The position numbers were made by a program, and so were the translations under genes. The notes under the pieces were generated by a model. The model was not told where the DNA came from. It made no database searches and saw only the letters and a list, made by a program, of their open reading frames with translations. A stretch of 62,653 bases of DNA, taken from contig NZ_LNAM01000068.1 in the NCBI RefSeq assembly GCF_001461035.1, forward strand, positions 1-62,653, given 5' to 3'. This stretch comes from Acetivibrio ethanolgignens. GTDB taxonomy: Bacteria > Bacillota > Clostridia > Lachnospirales > Lachnospiraceae. Below, piece after piece: positions 42,548-52,534 of the stretch (its first letter is position 1; each line of letters begins with the position of its first letter).

Positions 42548-45184
42548 TTACCATCTATCCTTTACTTTTGTCTGTAGCTTATAAAGCGTATTTAAAGCAT
42601 CAATCGGTGTCAGGTTAGCCAAATCCAGATTGCGAAGCTCCAGAATAATATCCTCGGAGGAACGTTTGCTGTCCATAGCATCGAAAATCGACATCTGGAA
42701 AGCCTCCTCTGATACTGTAACTGCTGTTGCAGCGGCAATCTTCTTAGCCCGTTGCGTAATATCGTGGTTAGCAAGCTCATCGGCAATTTCTCGGGCACGG
42801 CTTAATACACTGGCCGGAACTCCTGCCAGACGGGCTACCTGGATACCATAGCTTTGATCCGCTCCACCTCTTACAATTTTTCGTAAAAATACGATATCAT
42901 CCCCCTGCTCCTTGACGGCGATACAATAATTATTTACACTATCCAGCTTTCCTTCCAGCTCTGTTAGCTCATGGTAATGAGTCGCAAACAGGGTTTTGGC
43001 ACCTAAAAGCTTAGGATTACTGATATGCTCAACAACTGCCCAGGCAATACTTAGCCCGTCAAAGGTACTGGTTCCGCGGCCAATCTCATCCAGAATTAAA
43101 AGACTGTCTTTTGTTGCATTCCGCAAAATATTGGCTACCTCTGTCATCTCTACCATAAAGGTGCTCTGCCCGGAGGCTAAATCATCAGAGGCTCCTACAC
43201 GGGTAAAAATACGGTCCACAATACCAATATCTGCACCTTCTGCCGGTACAAAGCTTCCAATCTGAGCCATAAGGACAATCAGTGCCGTCTGTCGCATATA
43301 GGTGGATTTACCAGCCATATTAGGTCCTGTAATAATCGAAACACGATGATTTTCGTTGTCAAGATAAGTGTCATTGGCAACAAACAAATCATTTACAATC
43401 ATCTGCTCTACTACCGGATGACGGCCATTTTTTATATCAATAATTCCCCGTGTATTGATGTGAGGACGTACAAAGTTATTTCGTTCCGCTACCAATGCCA
43501 AAGAAGTAAATACATCGGCTCCGGCTACTGCCTTGGCCGTCTTCTGAATTCGTGGTATCTGGGCTGCAATCGAATCCCGGATTTCACAAAATACATTATA
43601 TTCCAGGGTAAACAGCTTGTCCTCTGCTCCCAGGATAATATCCTCCAGCTTTTTTAGCTCATCACTTGTATATCTCTCGGCATTAGCCAGGGTCTGTTTG
43701 CGTACCCAGTGAGGTGGAGCCAAATCCTGATAAGAATTCGTAACCTCAAAATAATAGCCGAATACCTTATTGTATTTGATACGGAGATTTTTGATACCTG
43801 TGGCTTCCTTTTCCTTTGCTTCCAGCTCGGCCAGCCAGTCCTTACCCTCGGTTTTTGCTTTCCTAAGAGTATCAATTTCTTCATGATATCCTGTCTTGAT
43901 GATACCGCCATCCCGAATGGAAATCGGTGGTTCCTCTTCTATGGAATCTTCAATAAGCCGGCATAAATCCTCCAGAGTATCCAAATCTTCACAAATATCC
44001 TGCCACAAAGAGCCTGTCAGACTGGTTAATAAAAAACGGATATGCGGCAGCATGGAAAGAGAGGTCTCAAAGGCTATCATATCCCTTGGATTTGCTGTTT
44101 TATAGCTGATTTTACTAATCAGACGCTCCAGGTCATATACAGGATTTAAATATTCCCTAAGTTCTTCTCTTGTAATTACATTCTGATTCAGTTCCTCAAT
44201 CGCATCCAGGCGGCGGTTAATCTCTTCCTCATCAATCAGTGGCTGCTCCAAAAAGCTTCGCAGCATCCTGGCTCCCATAGCAGTTTTCGTTTTATCCAGT
44301 ACCCATAAAAGAGAACCCCGTTTATTCTTTTCCCGCAAAGTTTCGGTAAGCTCCAGATTTCTTCTGGTAGAGCTGTCCAGCACCATAAAACGGCTGGTAA
44401 CATAAGGTGTCAGCGTTGTCAGATGAATCAGGGCATTTTTCTGAGTTTCCTGAAGATACTGCATAACTGCTCCTGCAGCAATTGTACCTATTGTATAATC
44501 CTTTAGTCCTAATCCATCTAAAGATCCGGTTTTAAAATGCTCTTTCAAGCTCTTAATACACAAATCATCATCAAAATACCAGGGATCCAGGGCAGAGATG
44601 GAGATGGAAAGCCGGTTCTTCAAGTCCTCCAGGTCGATACCAGATACATAAAAGGAGTCATTGCAGATAATCTCTGACGGCATAAAACGGTTGATTTCAT
44701 CCAAAAGCTTACGCTCCGTGTCAATTTCAGTGACATAATAATCTCCTGTAGTAACATCAACAGTAGATACACCGTAGGCATTCGTTGTATAAACGATCCC
44801 CATCAGATAATTATTACGGCTTTCGTCCAGAGATTGAGTATTCAGATTTGTACCAGGAGTTACAATACGGATAACCTCTCTTTTTACAATTCCCTTTGCC
44901 TGCTTTGGATCCTCTACCTGCTCACAGATAGCAACCTTATAGCCTTTTTCAATTAATTTATTTAAATATGCATCCACTGCATGATAGGGGATACCACACA
45001 TCGGTGCCCTTTCTTCCATACCGCAGTTTTTTCCTGTCAGGGTGATTTCAAGCTCCTTCGAGCAGGTCAGGGCATCCTCAAAAAACATTTCATAAAAATC
45101 GCCCAGACGATAGAATAAAATACAGTCCTTATATTCCTTTTTGGTTTCCAGATACTGCTGCATCATTGGTGTCATTTGTGCCAT
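42548..45184 (-). CDS. mutS: DNA mismatch repair protein MutS
   Basis: 878-residue mismatch sensor. The mismatch-reading Phe-x-Glu is in GDFYEMFFEDA. The ATPase domain has GPNMAGKSTYMRQ (Walker A), LDEIGRGTSTFDG (Walker B) and TLFATHYHELTEL. A C-terminal helix-turn-helix ends the protein. With mutL downstream it forms the methyl-independent mismatch repair pair of Gram-positives. Confidence 0.98.
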   Translation of the reverse strand: MAQMTPMMQQYLETKKEYKDCILFYRLGDFYEMFFEDALTCSKELEITLTGKNCGMEERAPMCGIPYHAVDAYLNKLIEKGYKVAICEQVEDPKQAKGIVKREVIRIVTPGTNLNTQSLDESRNNYLMGIVYTTNAYGVSTVDVTTGDYYVTEIDTERKLLDEINRFMPSEIICNDSFYVSGIDLEDLKNRLSISISALDPWYFDDDLCIKSLKEHFKTGSLDGLGLKDYTIGTIAAGAVMQYLQETQKNALIHLTTLTPYVTSRFMVLDSSTRRNLELTETLREKNKRGSLLWVLDKTKTAMGARMLRSFLEQPLIDEEEINRRLDAIEELNQNVITREELREYLNPVYDLERLISKISYKTANPRDMIAFETSLSMLPHIRFLLTSLTGSLWQDICEDLDTLEDLCRLIEDSIEEEPPISIRDGGIIKTGYHEEIDTLRKAKTEGKDWLAELEAKEKEATGIKNLRIKYNKVFGYYFEVTNSYQDLAPPHWVRKQTLANAERYTSDELKKLEDIILGAEDKLFTLEYNVFCEIRDSIAAQIPRIQKTAKAVAGADVFTSLALVAERNNFVRPHINTRGIIDIKNGRHPVVEQMIVNDLFVANDTYLDNENHRVSIITGPNMAGKSTYMRQTALIVLMAQIGSFVPAEGADIGIVDRIFTRVGASDDLASGQSTFMVEMTEVANILRNATKDSLLILDEIGRGTSTFDGLSIAWAVVEHISNPKLLGAKTLFATHYHELTELEGKLDSVNNYCIAVKEQGDDIVFLRKIVRGGADQSYGIQVARLAGVPASVLSRAREIADELANHDITQRAKKIAAATAVTVSEEAFQMSIFDAMDSKRSSEDIILELRNLDLANLTPIDALNTLYKLQTKVKDRW

Positions 45185-45196
45185 ATTTTTCCCTCT

Positions 45197-45673
45197 TTAT
45201 TCATCTATTGTATCCTCTAAAAGATTGTCTCCATCTGCTGCAGTAGTAGCCAGCTCATCGCAGCGTTCATTCTGGGGATGCCCATCATGCCCCTTTACCC
45301 AGATAAACGTTACCTGATGCGGCTTTTTTGCCTCCAGCAGTCTTTTCCATAAATCCACATTTTTAACAGGCTCATTCCTCCCACGCTTCCAGCCTTTTTT
45401 TATCCAGCCGTCAATCCAATGCTCATTAAAAGCCTTAACAAGATACTGGGAATCAGAATAAAGCTCTACCTCGCAAGGCCGGTTTAAGGCCTCCAGACCA
45501 ATAATAGCAGCCATAAGTTCCATCCGGTTATTGGTGGTTTTTTTATAACCGCAGGAATACTCACGGATATGCTCACACCCCTTTTGGTCGGTATAGCTCA
45601 AAATCGTGCCATAACCGCCGGGACCGTCCGGGTTCCCTCTGGCAGAACCATCGGTATATATTTTAACTAGCAT
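45197..45673 (-). CDS. rnhA: Ribonuclease HI
   Basis: 158-residue RNase H1 that cuts RNA in RNA-DNA hybrids. Catalytic residues D8 ([16 protein letters not shown]), E52 (NNRMELMA), D74 (LYSDSQYLV) and a later Asp (NERCDELA) are present, with the basic protrusion [16 protein letters not shown]. Located 12 bases upstream of mutS. An RNase HII gene lies elsewhere in the window (57668). Confidence 0.96.
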   Translation of the reverse strand: MLVKIYTDGSARGNPDGPGGYGTILSYTDQKGCEHIREYSCGYKKTTNNRMELMAAIIGLEALNRPCEVELYSDSQYLVKAFNEHWIDGWIKKGWKRGRNEPVKNVDLWKRLLEAKKPHQVTFIWVKGHDGHPQNERCDELATTAADGDNLLEDTIDE

Positions 45674-45718
45674 AGTAATTTCTCTCCTTTTTAAGCTAAC
45701 AATTTATTATACATGAAA

Positions 45719-45743
45719 AACGGGGGCTAAATCAACCCCCGTT
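45719..45743 (-). terminator. Terminator of the NlpC/P60 gene
   Basis: AACGGGGG (45719-45726) pairs with CCCCCGTT (45736-45743), with a 9-base loop. On the minus strand the stem runs into a T5 tract, directly after the NlpC/P60 stop and before rnhA. Confidence 0.85.
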
Positions 45744-45758
45744 CAGGAAAACCAGAAC

Positions 45759-46961
45759 TTATTTAATAATCCGTCCTACCTTAATCGGTGTACGATAAAA
45801 GGCATTGGAAATTTTAATTCCCGTTCGTGCATTACTTGCATGGATTACCTGACCATCACCAATGTACATGGCAACATGGCTGACACGTCCATTACTTCCG
45901 TAGAAGAACAAATCACCCGGCTTTGCTTCAGAGGACTTGATTCCAGTAAAGTAGCTTGCCTGGGCTGAAGAGGTTCTTGGAATGGAGTATCCAAAATGCT
46001 CGTAGATACGCATAGTAAATCCCGAACAGTCAGTACCATTAGTAAGACTGGTGCCACCATAGACATATTTTCCACCCAGATATTTCTTTGCAAACTCAAC
46101 CATGTCTGCACGGGTAGAAGAAATACCATTGGCTTCATCGGCCTTTACCTCTCCTACAGCGACAGCTCTTTCCAGCTTGTAAGAAATATCAACAAATTCC
46201 TTGGAAACGAAAACCTTTTCACTATCCAGGGTAACGCATACCCAGTTGCCAAGGTCAGCCATCATAGCATCAATATCAATGCCATCTAAGGCTTCCTTAT
46301 CTTCTTCCTTCAGCTTATCAACAAACTTCTGGACATAGCTCTCTGTCAGCTTCTCTTTTTTTACATCCATCTCTTCCTCGATGCCAACGAGGTCATAGAC
46401 TCTGGAATCGGTAGTTGGAAGAGTGCGAAGCTTTAAGGTAGTTGTATTAACCGTAGCCAGACGGGTAGCAACCTCTTTTGCATACTCCTCTGCTTCCTCG
46501 TCTGTAACAAGATACTCTGCCTTTACCCAGCCGGTTACCTTACCAGATACAATCTTTGCCCAGCCGTCTTTATTAATTTTATAAATATGGCAGCCGGCAT
46601 TCTTAGGAAGTTTTCCAATGATTGTTTTGTCTTCTCCAGGTCCTTTACGGATATTCAGCCAGTTATCTACCTTGGCAACACCCAGTCTGTCATATACCAG
46701 ATTGAGCTTAAATTCTTCTTCTTTTTCTTCGGTCTTCTCTTCTGCTGTATCATTTTCGGCTATTATTTTTACCTGTGGGTTTTCCACTTCTGTAGTATCC
46801 TCAGAAACAGTCTCCTGTGCATAATTGCTTAAGTTAAGAGTAATACCAGCGACCTCTGTTCCGCTCAAAAGAACTGAGGCACTTGATGGCATAGCTGCTG
46901 CAGCAATTACAGTTACACCTGCAATACCAAGGGCCGCCATCCATTTCCTGTTACGGTTCAT
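45759..46961 (-). CDS. Secreted SH3 - NlpC/P60 (C40) cell-wall hydrolase
   Basis: 400-residue secreted peptidase cutting peptidoglycan stem peptides. A signal peptide (AALGIAGVTVIAAAAMPSSA) is followed by an acidic linker (about 55-85), two SH3-type regions (about 93-150, LNIRKGPGEDKTIIGKLPK; and about 165-265) and a C-terminal NlpC/P60 domain with the catalytic Cys (TDCSGFTMRIYEHFG) and His (SHVAMYIGDGQVIHAS). It has its own consensus promoter and terminator, so it is a highly expressed single-gene unit. Confidence 0.94.
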   Translation of the reverse strand: MNRNRKWMAALGIAGVTVIAAAAMPSSASVLLSGTEVAGITLNLSNYAQETVSEDTTEVENPQVKIIAENDTAEEKTEEKEEEFKLNLVYDRLGVAKVDNWLNIRKGPGEDKTIIGKLPKNAGCHIYKINKDGWAKIVSGKVTGWVKAEYLVTDEEAEEYAKEVATRLATVNTTTLKLRTLPTTDSRVYDLVGIEEEMDVKKEKLTESYVQKFVDKLKEEDKEALDGIDIDAMMADLGNWVCVTLDSEKVFVSKEFVDISYKLERAVAVGEVKADEANGISSTRADMVEFAKKYLGGKYVYGGTSLTNGTDCSGFTMRIYEHFGYSIPRTSSAQASYFTGIKSSEAKPGDLFFYGSNGRVSHVAMYIGDGQVIHASNARTGIKISNAFYRTPIKVGRIIK

Positions 46962-47041
46962 TTAGCTTCCTCCTCTTGACTCATTTTGTTTATCAAAATA
47001 AAATGATTTGTTACAAAATTATTAAAAATTATTACACGAGT

Positions 47042-47070
47042 ATTATAACAATGTGGCATAATTTTGTCAA
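47042..47070 (-). promoter_or_regulatory. Perfect consensus promoter of the NlpC/P60 gene
   Basis: On the minus strand TTGACA (47070-47065), an exact 17-base spacer and TATAAT (47047-47042). The leader of ~75 bases contains AT-rich TCATTTT/AAAATGA inverted arms near 46982-47007. Confidence 0.85.
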
Positions 47071-47087
47071 GAGCAGGAAGCAAAACC

Positions 47088-48560
47088 TTATATTATAATG
47101 CAGACCAGGCCGCCATTACTGTCATTTACAACCTTTTGAATGGCCTCCTGAAGCTTTAACTGACTATCATCTGTCAACTTATGTACCTTATTTTGGATTC
47201 CGTCCTCTACCAGCTCACGGATAGATTTTCCAAAAATATTTGTTTCCCAAATACCATTTTTATCATTTCTTCCATTGGCAGCAATATACTGAATTAAGTC
47301 CTCTGCCTGTTCCTTTGATCCTACAATAGGGGCTATTTCTGTTTCAATATCAGCACTTATCATATGGATAGAAGGTGCCAGAGCCTTAATTTTAACACCA
47401 TACCGATTACCATGCTTAATAATTTCCGGTTCCTCCAGCTTAATTTCTGTCAAAGACGGTGTTACCACACCATAGGATCGCTGTCGGACTTCATTCAGAG
47501 CAGAACCTACCTTTTCATATTCCTTCTTCTTTTCTGCCAGTTCCCGTAAAATAGAAAACAGCTGGTATTCTCCTTCAATCGGCGTACCGACAACATCACT
47601 TAATATCTGGTAATAATACTGGTCGTCAAATTCGACATTAATATCGACATTTCCATTTTCCAAGTTAATTTTATCCAGCTTAAACCGGCGGATATAAGGG
47701 CTTTGTGTTTCTAAAAGCTCTGCTCGAACATCCTTTATTAAGGTCAGCTTAGTAAGGATTTCCTTTACCTGACTGAGAAGCTCTAGCTTTAGCCAGTGTT
47801 TTCCAGAAAGCATTTCTATCCATTTAGGAAGGTAGAAATTAACACGGCTGACAGGAAAGGCGGAAAGCATTTGAGCCATAATCTGATGAATATCTTCTTT
47901 TTTCAACTGCTGGCAGTTTACAGGAAGGACAGTAACATCATATCTATTAGACAAAGTGTCTGCTAAAGACTGGGTGTCCTCGGAATAAGGCCGATTCGAG
48001 TTCAAAAGAACAATAAATGGTTTTCCAAGGTTTTTTAATTCACGGATTGTTCTTTCTTCTGGGGCCTGGTAATTTTCTCTCGGTATTTCACCAAAGCTTC
48101 CATCTGTTGTAATAACAATCCCTATAGTAGAATGGTCGGTAATAACCTTACGGGTACCTAATTCAGCAGCCTGGGTAAACGGAATTTCTTCTTCAAACCA
48201 TGGGGTTTTCACCATTCTCTCCTGTTCATTTTCAATATGTCCCTTGGCTCCATCTACCATATAACCAACACAGTCAATCAGACGCACAGATGCCTTTGTA
48301 TCCTCGGAAAACGTAATTTCTGCAGCCTCCTTTGGTATAAATTTGGGCTCTGTTGTCATAATTGTTTTGCCGGCTGCTGACTGGGGGAGTTCATCCACAG
48401 CCCGCTCCCTGCTATGTACATCCTCCATATTGGGAATGACCATCAAATCCATAAAACGTTTGATAAAGGTCGATTTTCCGGTTCTTACCGGTCCTACAAC
48501 ACCAATGTAGATTTCCCCGCCGGTTCGTATTTGTATATCCTTATAAATGCTGTTGTCCAT
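47088..48560 (-). CDS. spoIVA: Stage IV sporulation protein A (spore coat ATPase)
   Basis: 490-residue ATPase that polymerises on the forespore to form the coat base. Walker A is GVVGPVRTGKSTFIKRF; further SpoIVA blocks are PNMEDVHSRERAVDELPQSA, TIMTTEPKFIP and the C-terminal GGLVCIII. Its presence shows the organism is, or recently was, a spore former. A sigma-E-like promoter upstream is tentative. Confidence 0.97.
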   Translation of the reverse strand: MDNSIYKDIQIRTGGEIYIGVVGPVRTGKSTFIKRFMDLMVIPNMEDVHSRERAVDELPQSAAGKTIMTTEPKFIPKEAAEITFSEDTKASVRLIDCVGYMVDGAKGHIENEQERMVKTPWFEEEIPFTQAAELGTRKVITDHSTIGIVITTDGSFGEIPRENYQAPEERTIRELKNLGKPFIVLLNSNRPYSEDTQSLADTLSNRYDVTVLPVNCQQLKKEDIHQIMAQMLSAFPVSRVNFYLPKWIEMLSGKHWLKLELLSQVKEILTKLTLIKDVRAELLETQSPYIRRFKLDKINLENGNVDINVEFDDQYYYQILSDVVGTPIEGEYQLFSILRELAEKKKEYEKVGSALNEVRQRSYGVVTPSLTEIKLEEPEIIKHGNRYGVKIKALAPSIHMISADIETEIAPIVGSKEQAEDLIQYIAANGRNDKNGIWETNIFGKSIRELVEDGIQNKVHKLTDDSQLKLQEAIQKVVNDSNGGLVCIII

Positions 48561-48601
48561 AAAAAAATTCCCCTTCCATACCTGTAAATTTGTGCTGTTA
48601 C

Positions 48602-48631
48602 AGTATATGTCAGAGGAGTTCGTTCTTATAC
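48602..48631 (-). promoter_or_regulatory. Possible sigma-E promoter for spoIVA
   Basis: On the minus strand GTATAAG (48631-48625) and CATATACT (48609-48602) are spaced 15 bases, resembling mother-cell sigma-E sites. It overlaps the 3' end of tcdA. Weak evidence. Confidence 0.3.
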
Positions 48632-49327
48632 CTTTATTAAATCCTTTATTACCTCGCCTGCAAGAATCAGCCCTGCCACAGACGGAACAAAGGAGCAGCT
48701 TCCAGGAACAGGCTTTCCATTATCTCCTATTTTACCGGAAAACTTTGGTTCTTCTTCTGAATAAACCACCTTTACATCCTTAATATTACGTTTTTTTAAT
48801 TCTCTTCTCATGACCTTGGCCAGAGGACATACCTTGGTTTTAGCAATATCCGTTACTTTAAACCGGGTCGGATCCAGCTTATTACCTGCACCCATAGCAC
48901 TGATGACCGGTACTTCAGCCTCCTTAGCCTTCGTAATTATAGAGAGCTTTCCGCTGACTGTGTCAATAGCATCAATCACATAGTCATACACAGAAAAATC
49001 AAAGCTGTCCTGGTTTTCTGGAAGAAAAAATACCGGATTCGCAGTCACTTTTGCATCAGGATTGATAGCAAGAATACGCTCCTTCATTATCTCTACCTTC
49101 CGACGTCCTATAGTATCCCTTGTCGCGATAATCTGGCGGTTTAAATTACTCAAGGTCACCCTATCGTGGTCAAATAAATCAATAGCTCCAATACCAGCCC
49201 GTGCCAGTGCCTCTACAGCAAAACCGCCGACACCACCGATACCAAAAACGGCTACCCGGCATTTTAAGAGATGCTCTACTGCCTGTTCTCCAAGGAGAAG
49301 AGCTGTTCGTTCAAATTGCTCCCTCAT
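48626..49327 (-). CDS. tcdA: tRNA threonylcarbamoyladenosine dehydratase
   Basis: 233-residue E1-like (ThiF/MoeB fold) enzyme that cyclises t6A37 in tRNA. The ATP-binding loop is AVFGIGGVGGFAVEALARAG; Arg/Asp residues follow in LNRQIIATRDTIG, and DYVIDAIDTVSGKL and SAMGAGNKLDPTRF are typical of TcdA/CsdL. Its first bases overlap the ttcA-like gene by 4, making a pair of tRNA modification genes. Confidence 0.93.
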   Translation of the reverse strand: MREQFERTALLLGEQAVEHLLKCRVAVFGIGGVGGFAVEALARAGIGAIDLFDHDRVTLSNLNRQIIATRDTIGRRKVEIMKERILAINPDAKVTANPVFFLPENQDSFDFSVYDYVIDAIDTVSGKLSIITKAKEAEVPVISAMGAGNKLDPTRFKVTDIAKTKVCPLAKVMRRELKKRNIKDVKVVYSEEEPKFSGKIGDNGKPVPGSCSFVPSVAGLILAGEVIKDLIKV

Positions 49328-50172
49328 TCTTCCTCCTGCTGTGGACGGTCAAATTTCTCAAGGAAATGATGTTCTACACCATCCTGTTTATAGGAAATCA
49401 CCGTATTTAAATTAACATTATAAGCACTTTTAAAGATGTTCATTTCAATAATATCACTGGTTTCCCGGAATTTCTGAATCAACTGCTTCATTTCCTGCCG
49501 CTTGGAAACATCGGCAGCATTTTCTGCCTTTGTATATTCCTCTGTAAAGCGGCAGGCACACTGGATGAAATGAAGGTCATTATAGCGGCACCAGTCAAGG
49601 ATATCAGCTTCCTTTACATAATATAGAGGTCTTATCAGCTCCATTCCCGGATGATTTGTACTCTTAAGCTTTGGCATCATTGTCTGAAACTGTCCACCAT
49701 AGAGCATTCCCATTAAAATTGTTTCAATTACATCATCAAAATGATGGCCTAAGGCAATTTTATTGCAGCCTAAGCTCTGGGCTTCCTTATAAAGATAGCC
49801 CCGACGCATCCGGGCACACAGATAGCAGGGATTATCCTCTATGGTTACTACCGTATTGAAAATCTCTGTTTCAAATATGTGAATCGGAATATTCATAATT
49901 TCAGCATTTTTGATGATGGTTTCCCGATTCACTTTATTATAGCCTGGGTCCATGACGATAAATTCCAGATCAAAATGATATTTTCCATGCCTTTGGAGCT
50001 CCTGCATACATTTGGCCAAAAGCATGGAGTCCTTGCCGCCTGAAATACAGACGGCAATCTTGTCTCCTTCGTTAATCAGTTCATATTCCTTCAAGCCCAG
50101 AATAAATTTACGCCAGATTGGCTTACGGAACTTTTTGATGAGGCTCCGTTCTATTTCTTGGTATCTCTCCAT
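49324..50172 (-). CDS. TtcA-like PP-loop tRNA 2-thiolation protein
   Basis: 282-residue ATP-pyrophosphatase. The PP-loop is CISGGKDSMLLAKCM; the CxxC pair is CYLCARMRRG, with a further CACRF segment that may complete a cluster site, and LGHHFDDVIETILM matches TtcA. TtcA proteins add sulfur to C32 of some tRNAs. Family assignment is sure, exact tRNA position is not. Overlaps tcdA by 4 bases. Confidence 0.88.
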   Translation of the reverse strand: MERYQEIERSLIKKFRKPIWRKFILGLKEYELINEGDKIAVCISGGKDSMLLAKCMQELQRHGKYHFDLEFIVMDPGYNKVNRETIIKNAEIMNIPIHIFETEIFNTVVTIEDNPCYLCARMRRGYLYKEAQSLGCNKIALGHHFDDVIETILMGMLYGGQFQTMMPKLKSTNHPGMELIRPLYYVKEADILDWCRYNDLHFIQCACRFTEEYTKAENAADVSKRQEMKQLIQKFRETSDIIEMNIFKSAYNVNLNTVISYKQDGVEHHFLEKFDRPQQEEE

Positions 50173-50188
50173 TGCTCAAACCTGTTTC

Positions 50189-50824
50189 CTATAATAAAAC
50201 AACACCGTTTCCTGCACCGATACGGTCTGCTCCAGCCTCTAATACAGCCTTTGCATCTTCAGGAGTACGGATACCGCCACTTGCTTTAACAAGTGCATTA
50301 TCGCCAACAGTTTTCTTCATCAATGCAACATCCTCCGGAGTAGCACCACCTGTACTGAAACCGGTAGAAGTTTTTACAAAGGCTGCACCAGCCTTTACAG
50401 AAAGCTCACATACCTTAACCTTTTCCTCGTCTGTCAGAAGACAGGTCTCAATGATTACCTTAACAATTGCCGGCTTAGAGGCTTCTACTACTGCTTTGAT
50501 ATCCTCATATACCAAATCAAAATTTTTGTCCTTTACGGCACCAATATTGATTACCATATCAATCTCTTCTGCCCCTGCTGCTACAGAAGCCTTTGCTTCA
50601 TAGGCTTTTGCTTCAGTAAGCATGGCCCCCAGTGGGAAGCCTACAACACAGCAGGTCTTAACATCGGAATCCCTTAATTCCTCTGCAACCGTTGGCACAT
50701 GGCAGGAATTTACACATACGGAAGCAAATCCATATTTTTTTGCCTCATCACAGTAACGCTTAATCGTTTCTGTAGTGGCATCTGCCTTTAACATCGTGTG
50801 ATCAATTTTTGCTGCAATACTCAT
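50189..50824 (-). CDS. deoC: Deoxyribose-phosphate aldolase
   Basis: 211-residue class I aldolase splitting 2-deoxyribose-5-phosphate into glyceraldehyde-3-phosphate and acetaldehyde. The Schiff-base Lys is in [10 protein letters not shown], with a second Lys in [26 protein letters not shown] closes the phosphate site. The ATG at 50824 ([12 protein letters not shown]) is preferred; one at 50836 sits on the ribosome binding site itself. Confidence 0.96.
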   Translation of the reverse strand: MSIAAKIDHTMLKADATTETIKRYCDEAKKYGFASVCVNSCHVPTVAEELRDSDVKTCCVVGFPLGAMLTEAKAYEAKASVAAGAEEIDMVINIGAVKDKNFDLVYEDIKAVVEASKPAIVKVIIETCLLTDEEKVKVCELSVKAGAAFVKTSTGFSTGGATPEDVALMKKTVGDNALVKASGGIRTPEDAKAVLEAGADRIGAGNGVVLL

Positions 50825-50868
50825 TGTATTATACATCCTCTCTTTTATTTATTTAATGCTAAAAAGCA

Positions 50869-51882
50869 TTATTTTTCCCACTTTAAATCAGAATACTCTC
50901 TTCGTTTATCCCGGTTAAATAAATCATCCAGGGCTTCCTTTGATGTTTTGTTTTCAAAGAGAACCTTATTTACCTCTTCCACAATTGGCATGGAAACTCC
51001 GTGCTCCTGGGCCATCTTAAGGGCTGCCTTGGCAGAATAAACGCCTTCTACAACCTGCTTCACCTCATCCATAGCCTCGTTCATGGTATAACCCTTACCA
51101 ATCAGATATCCGGCATTCCGGTTACGGCTGTGCTTGCTGGTGCAGGTTACAATCAAATCTCCAATACCGGAAAGTCCGGAGAAGGTTTCCATTTTGCCAC
51201 CCATAGCTACTCCCAGACGGCTCATTTCTGCAATTCCTCTTGTTATAAGAGCCGCTTTGGTATTATCGCCAAGGCCAAGACCATCAATAACACCGGCAGC
51301 CAAAGCGATTACATTCTTTACAGAACCACCCAGCTCAATACCTATGATATCCGGACTGGTATAGACACGGAAGCTCTCGTTCATAAAAATATCCTGAATA
51401 AAATATGCCGTTTCCTTTGTTGTGGAGCCAACTACAACCGTAGTCGGAATTCCCTTACTTACCTCTTCCGCATGGCTTGGACCAGATAAAACACTGATAT
51501 CGGCCTGGGGAATCTCCTGATTTAAAATTTCTGACAGAGTCATCAGCGTAGCTTCTTCTATTCCCTTTCCTACATTGACAATAATCTGACCCTCTTTAAT
51601 AAAGGTTGCTGCCTTCTGGGCAGTCAGCCTTACATAAGGAGAAGCTACGGAAAATACAATTAAATCTTTATCCTGGCAGGCCTCTCCTAAATCATCACTA
51701 ATTGAGATATTATCCGGCAGCTTAACCCCTGGCAGACGATCCTTATGCTCTCTGTTTTCCCGAAGCATATCCACCTCAGACTGTACTGCAGACCAAAGGG
51801 TTACATCATGGCCATTATTGGCCAATAGGATTGCCAGAGCAGTTCCCCAGCTTCCTGCACCCAGTAAACTAACCTTTTTCAT
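50869..51882 (-). CDS. gpsA: Glycerol-3-phosphate dehydrogenase [NAD(P)+]
   Basis: 337-residue enzyme reducing dihydroxyacetone phosphate to sn-glycerol-3-phosphate for phospholipids. The NAD loop is LLGAGSWGTALAILLANNG; the catalytic Lys is in ELGGSVKNVIALAAGV, followed by NTKAALITRGIAEM. It lies 17 bases downstream of plsY, so the two lipid steps are next to each other. Confidence 0.97.
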   Translation of the reverse strand: MKKVSLLGAGSWGTALAILLANNGHDVTLWSAVQSEVDMLRENREHKDRLPGVKLPDNISISDDLGEACQDKDLIVFSVASPYVRLTAQKAATFIKEGQIIVNVGKGIEEATLMTLSEILNQEIPQADISVLSGPSHAEEVSKGIPTTVVVGSTTKETAYFIQDIFMNESFRVYTSPDIIGIELGGSVKNVIALAAGVIDGLGLGDNTKAALITRGIAEMSRLGVAMGGKMETFSGLSGIGDLIVTCTSKHSRNRNAGYLIGKGYTMNEAMDEVKQVVEGVYSAKAALKMAQEHGVSMPIVEEVNKVLFENKTSKEALDDLFNRDKRREYSDLKWEK

Positions 51883-51899
51883 TGTTCTCCTCCTAAAGC

Positions 51900-52532
51900 C
51901 TATGCTTTTTCTCCTATTTTTCGTTCTGCTCCGGACAAAAGCCGTTTGATATTAGACCAATGCCGGATATATGCAAGTAAGGTAAATACAAGTGCTATAA
52001 TCAGCATATGTAAAAATACAGGACTGCTTCTGTAAAATAACAAAACATTTACCGGAAGTGTCCATGCTACAACCAAAGACCCCAAAGACACATATCGTGT
52101 TGCAGCTACAATACTTACGAAAATAACAATAGCTGCAACGGTAACTCTCCAGTCGGCAATGGCAAAAATCGTTCCTCCCATGGCGGCAATTCCTTTTCCG
52201 CCTTTAAAATGCAGATAAAAGGGATAATTATGCCCAAGTACAACACCAAGACCTAAATATAGAGCATATAACTCCCAGCATGGCTGAATACCGGAAAATC
52301 CAAACCGTAATACACAGATTGGAATAACCGCTTTAAAAGCATCACCAAGCAGGGTAATAACAGCCGGACCAATACCCATGGTTCTCAAAGCATTGGTTGC
52401 TCCTGAATTGCCACTTCCTTTATGCTGGATATCTATGTGTTTTGCTTTTCCTACAAAATAGCCGGTAGTAAAGCAGCCGCAGCAATATCCAATTACCAGA
52501 CAAATAAAAATCATCAGTTTATCTGAAAGCAT
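51900..52532 (-). CDS. plsY: Glycerol-3-phosphate acyltransferase PlsY
   Basis: 210-residue membrane acyltransferase using acyl-phosphate. Motifs: GSGNSGATNALRTMG, GHNYPFYLHFKGGKGIA (glycerol-3-phosphate and catalytic loop) and VSLGSLV. About five to seven membrane helices. It is 2 bases from der and 17 from gpsA. Confidence 0.96.
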   Translation of the reverse strand: MLSDKLMIFICLVIGYCCGCFTTGYFVGKAKHIDIQHKGSGNSGATNALRTMGIGPAVITLLGDAFKAVIPICVLRFGFSGIQPCWELYALYLGLGVVLGHNYPFYLHFKGGKGIAAMGGTIFAIADWRVTVAAIVIFVSIVAATRYVSLGSLVVAWTLPVNVLLFYRSSPVFLHMLIIALVFTLLAYIRHWSNIKRLLSGAERKIGEKA

Positions 52533-52534
52533 AG

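Noticed and set aside
41971-42618. Long plus-strand frame (215 codons) opposite mutL/mutS
   Set aside because: It is antisense to conserved mutL motifs, and no start signal or recognisable domain is present.
46979-47010. AT-rich inverted arms in the NlpC/P60 leader, considered as a c-di-AMP riboswitch
   Set aside because: The leader is only ~75 bases and lacks the extended conserved core expected of that riboswitch.
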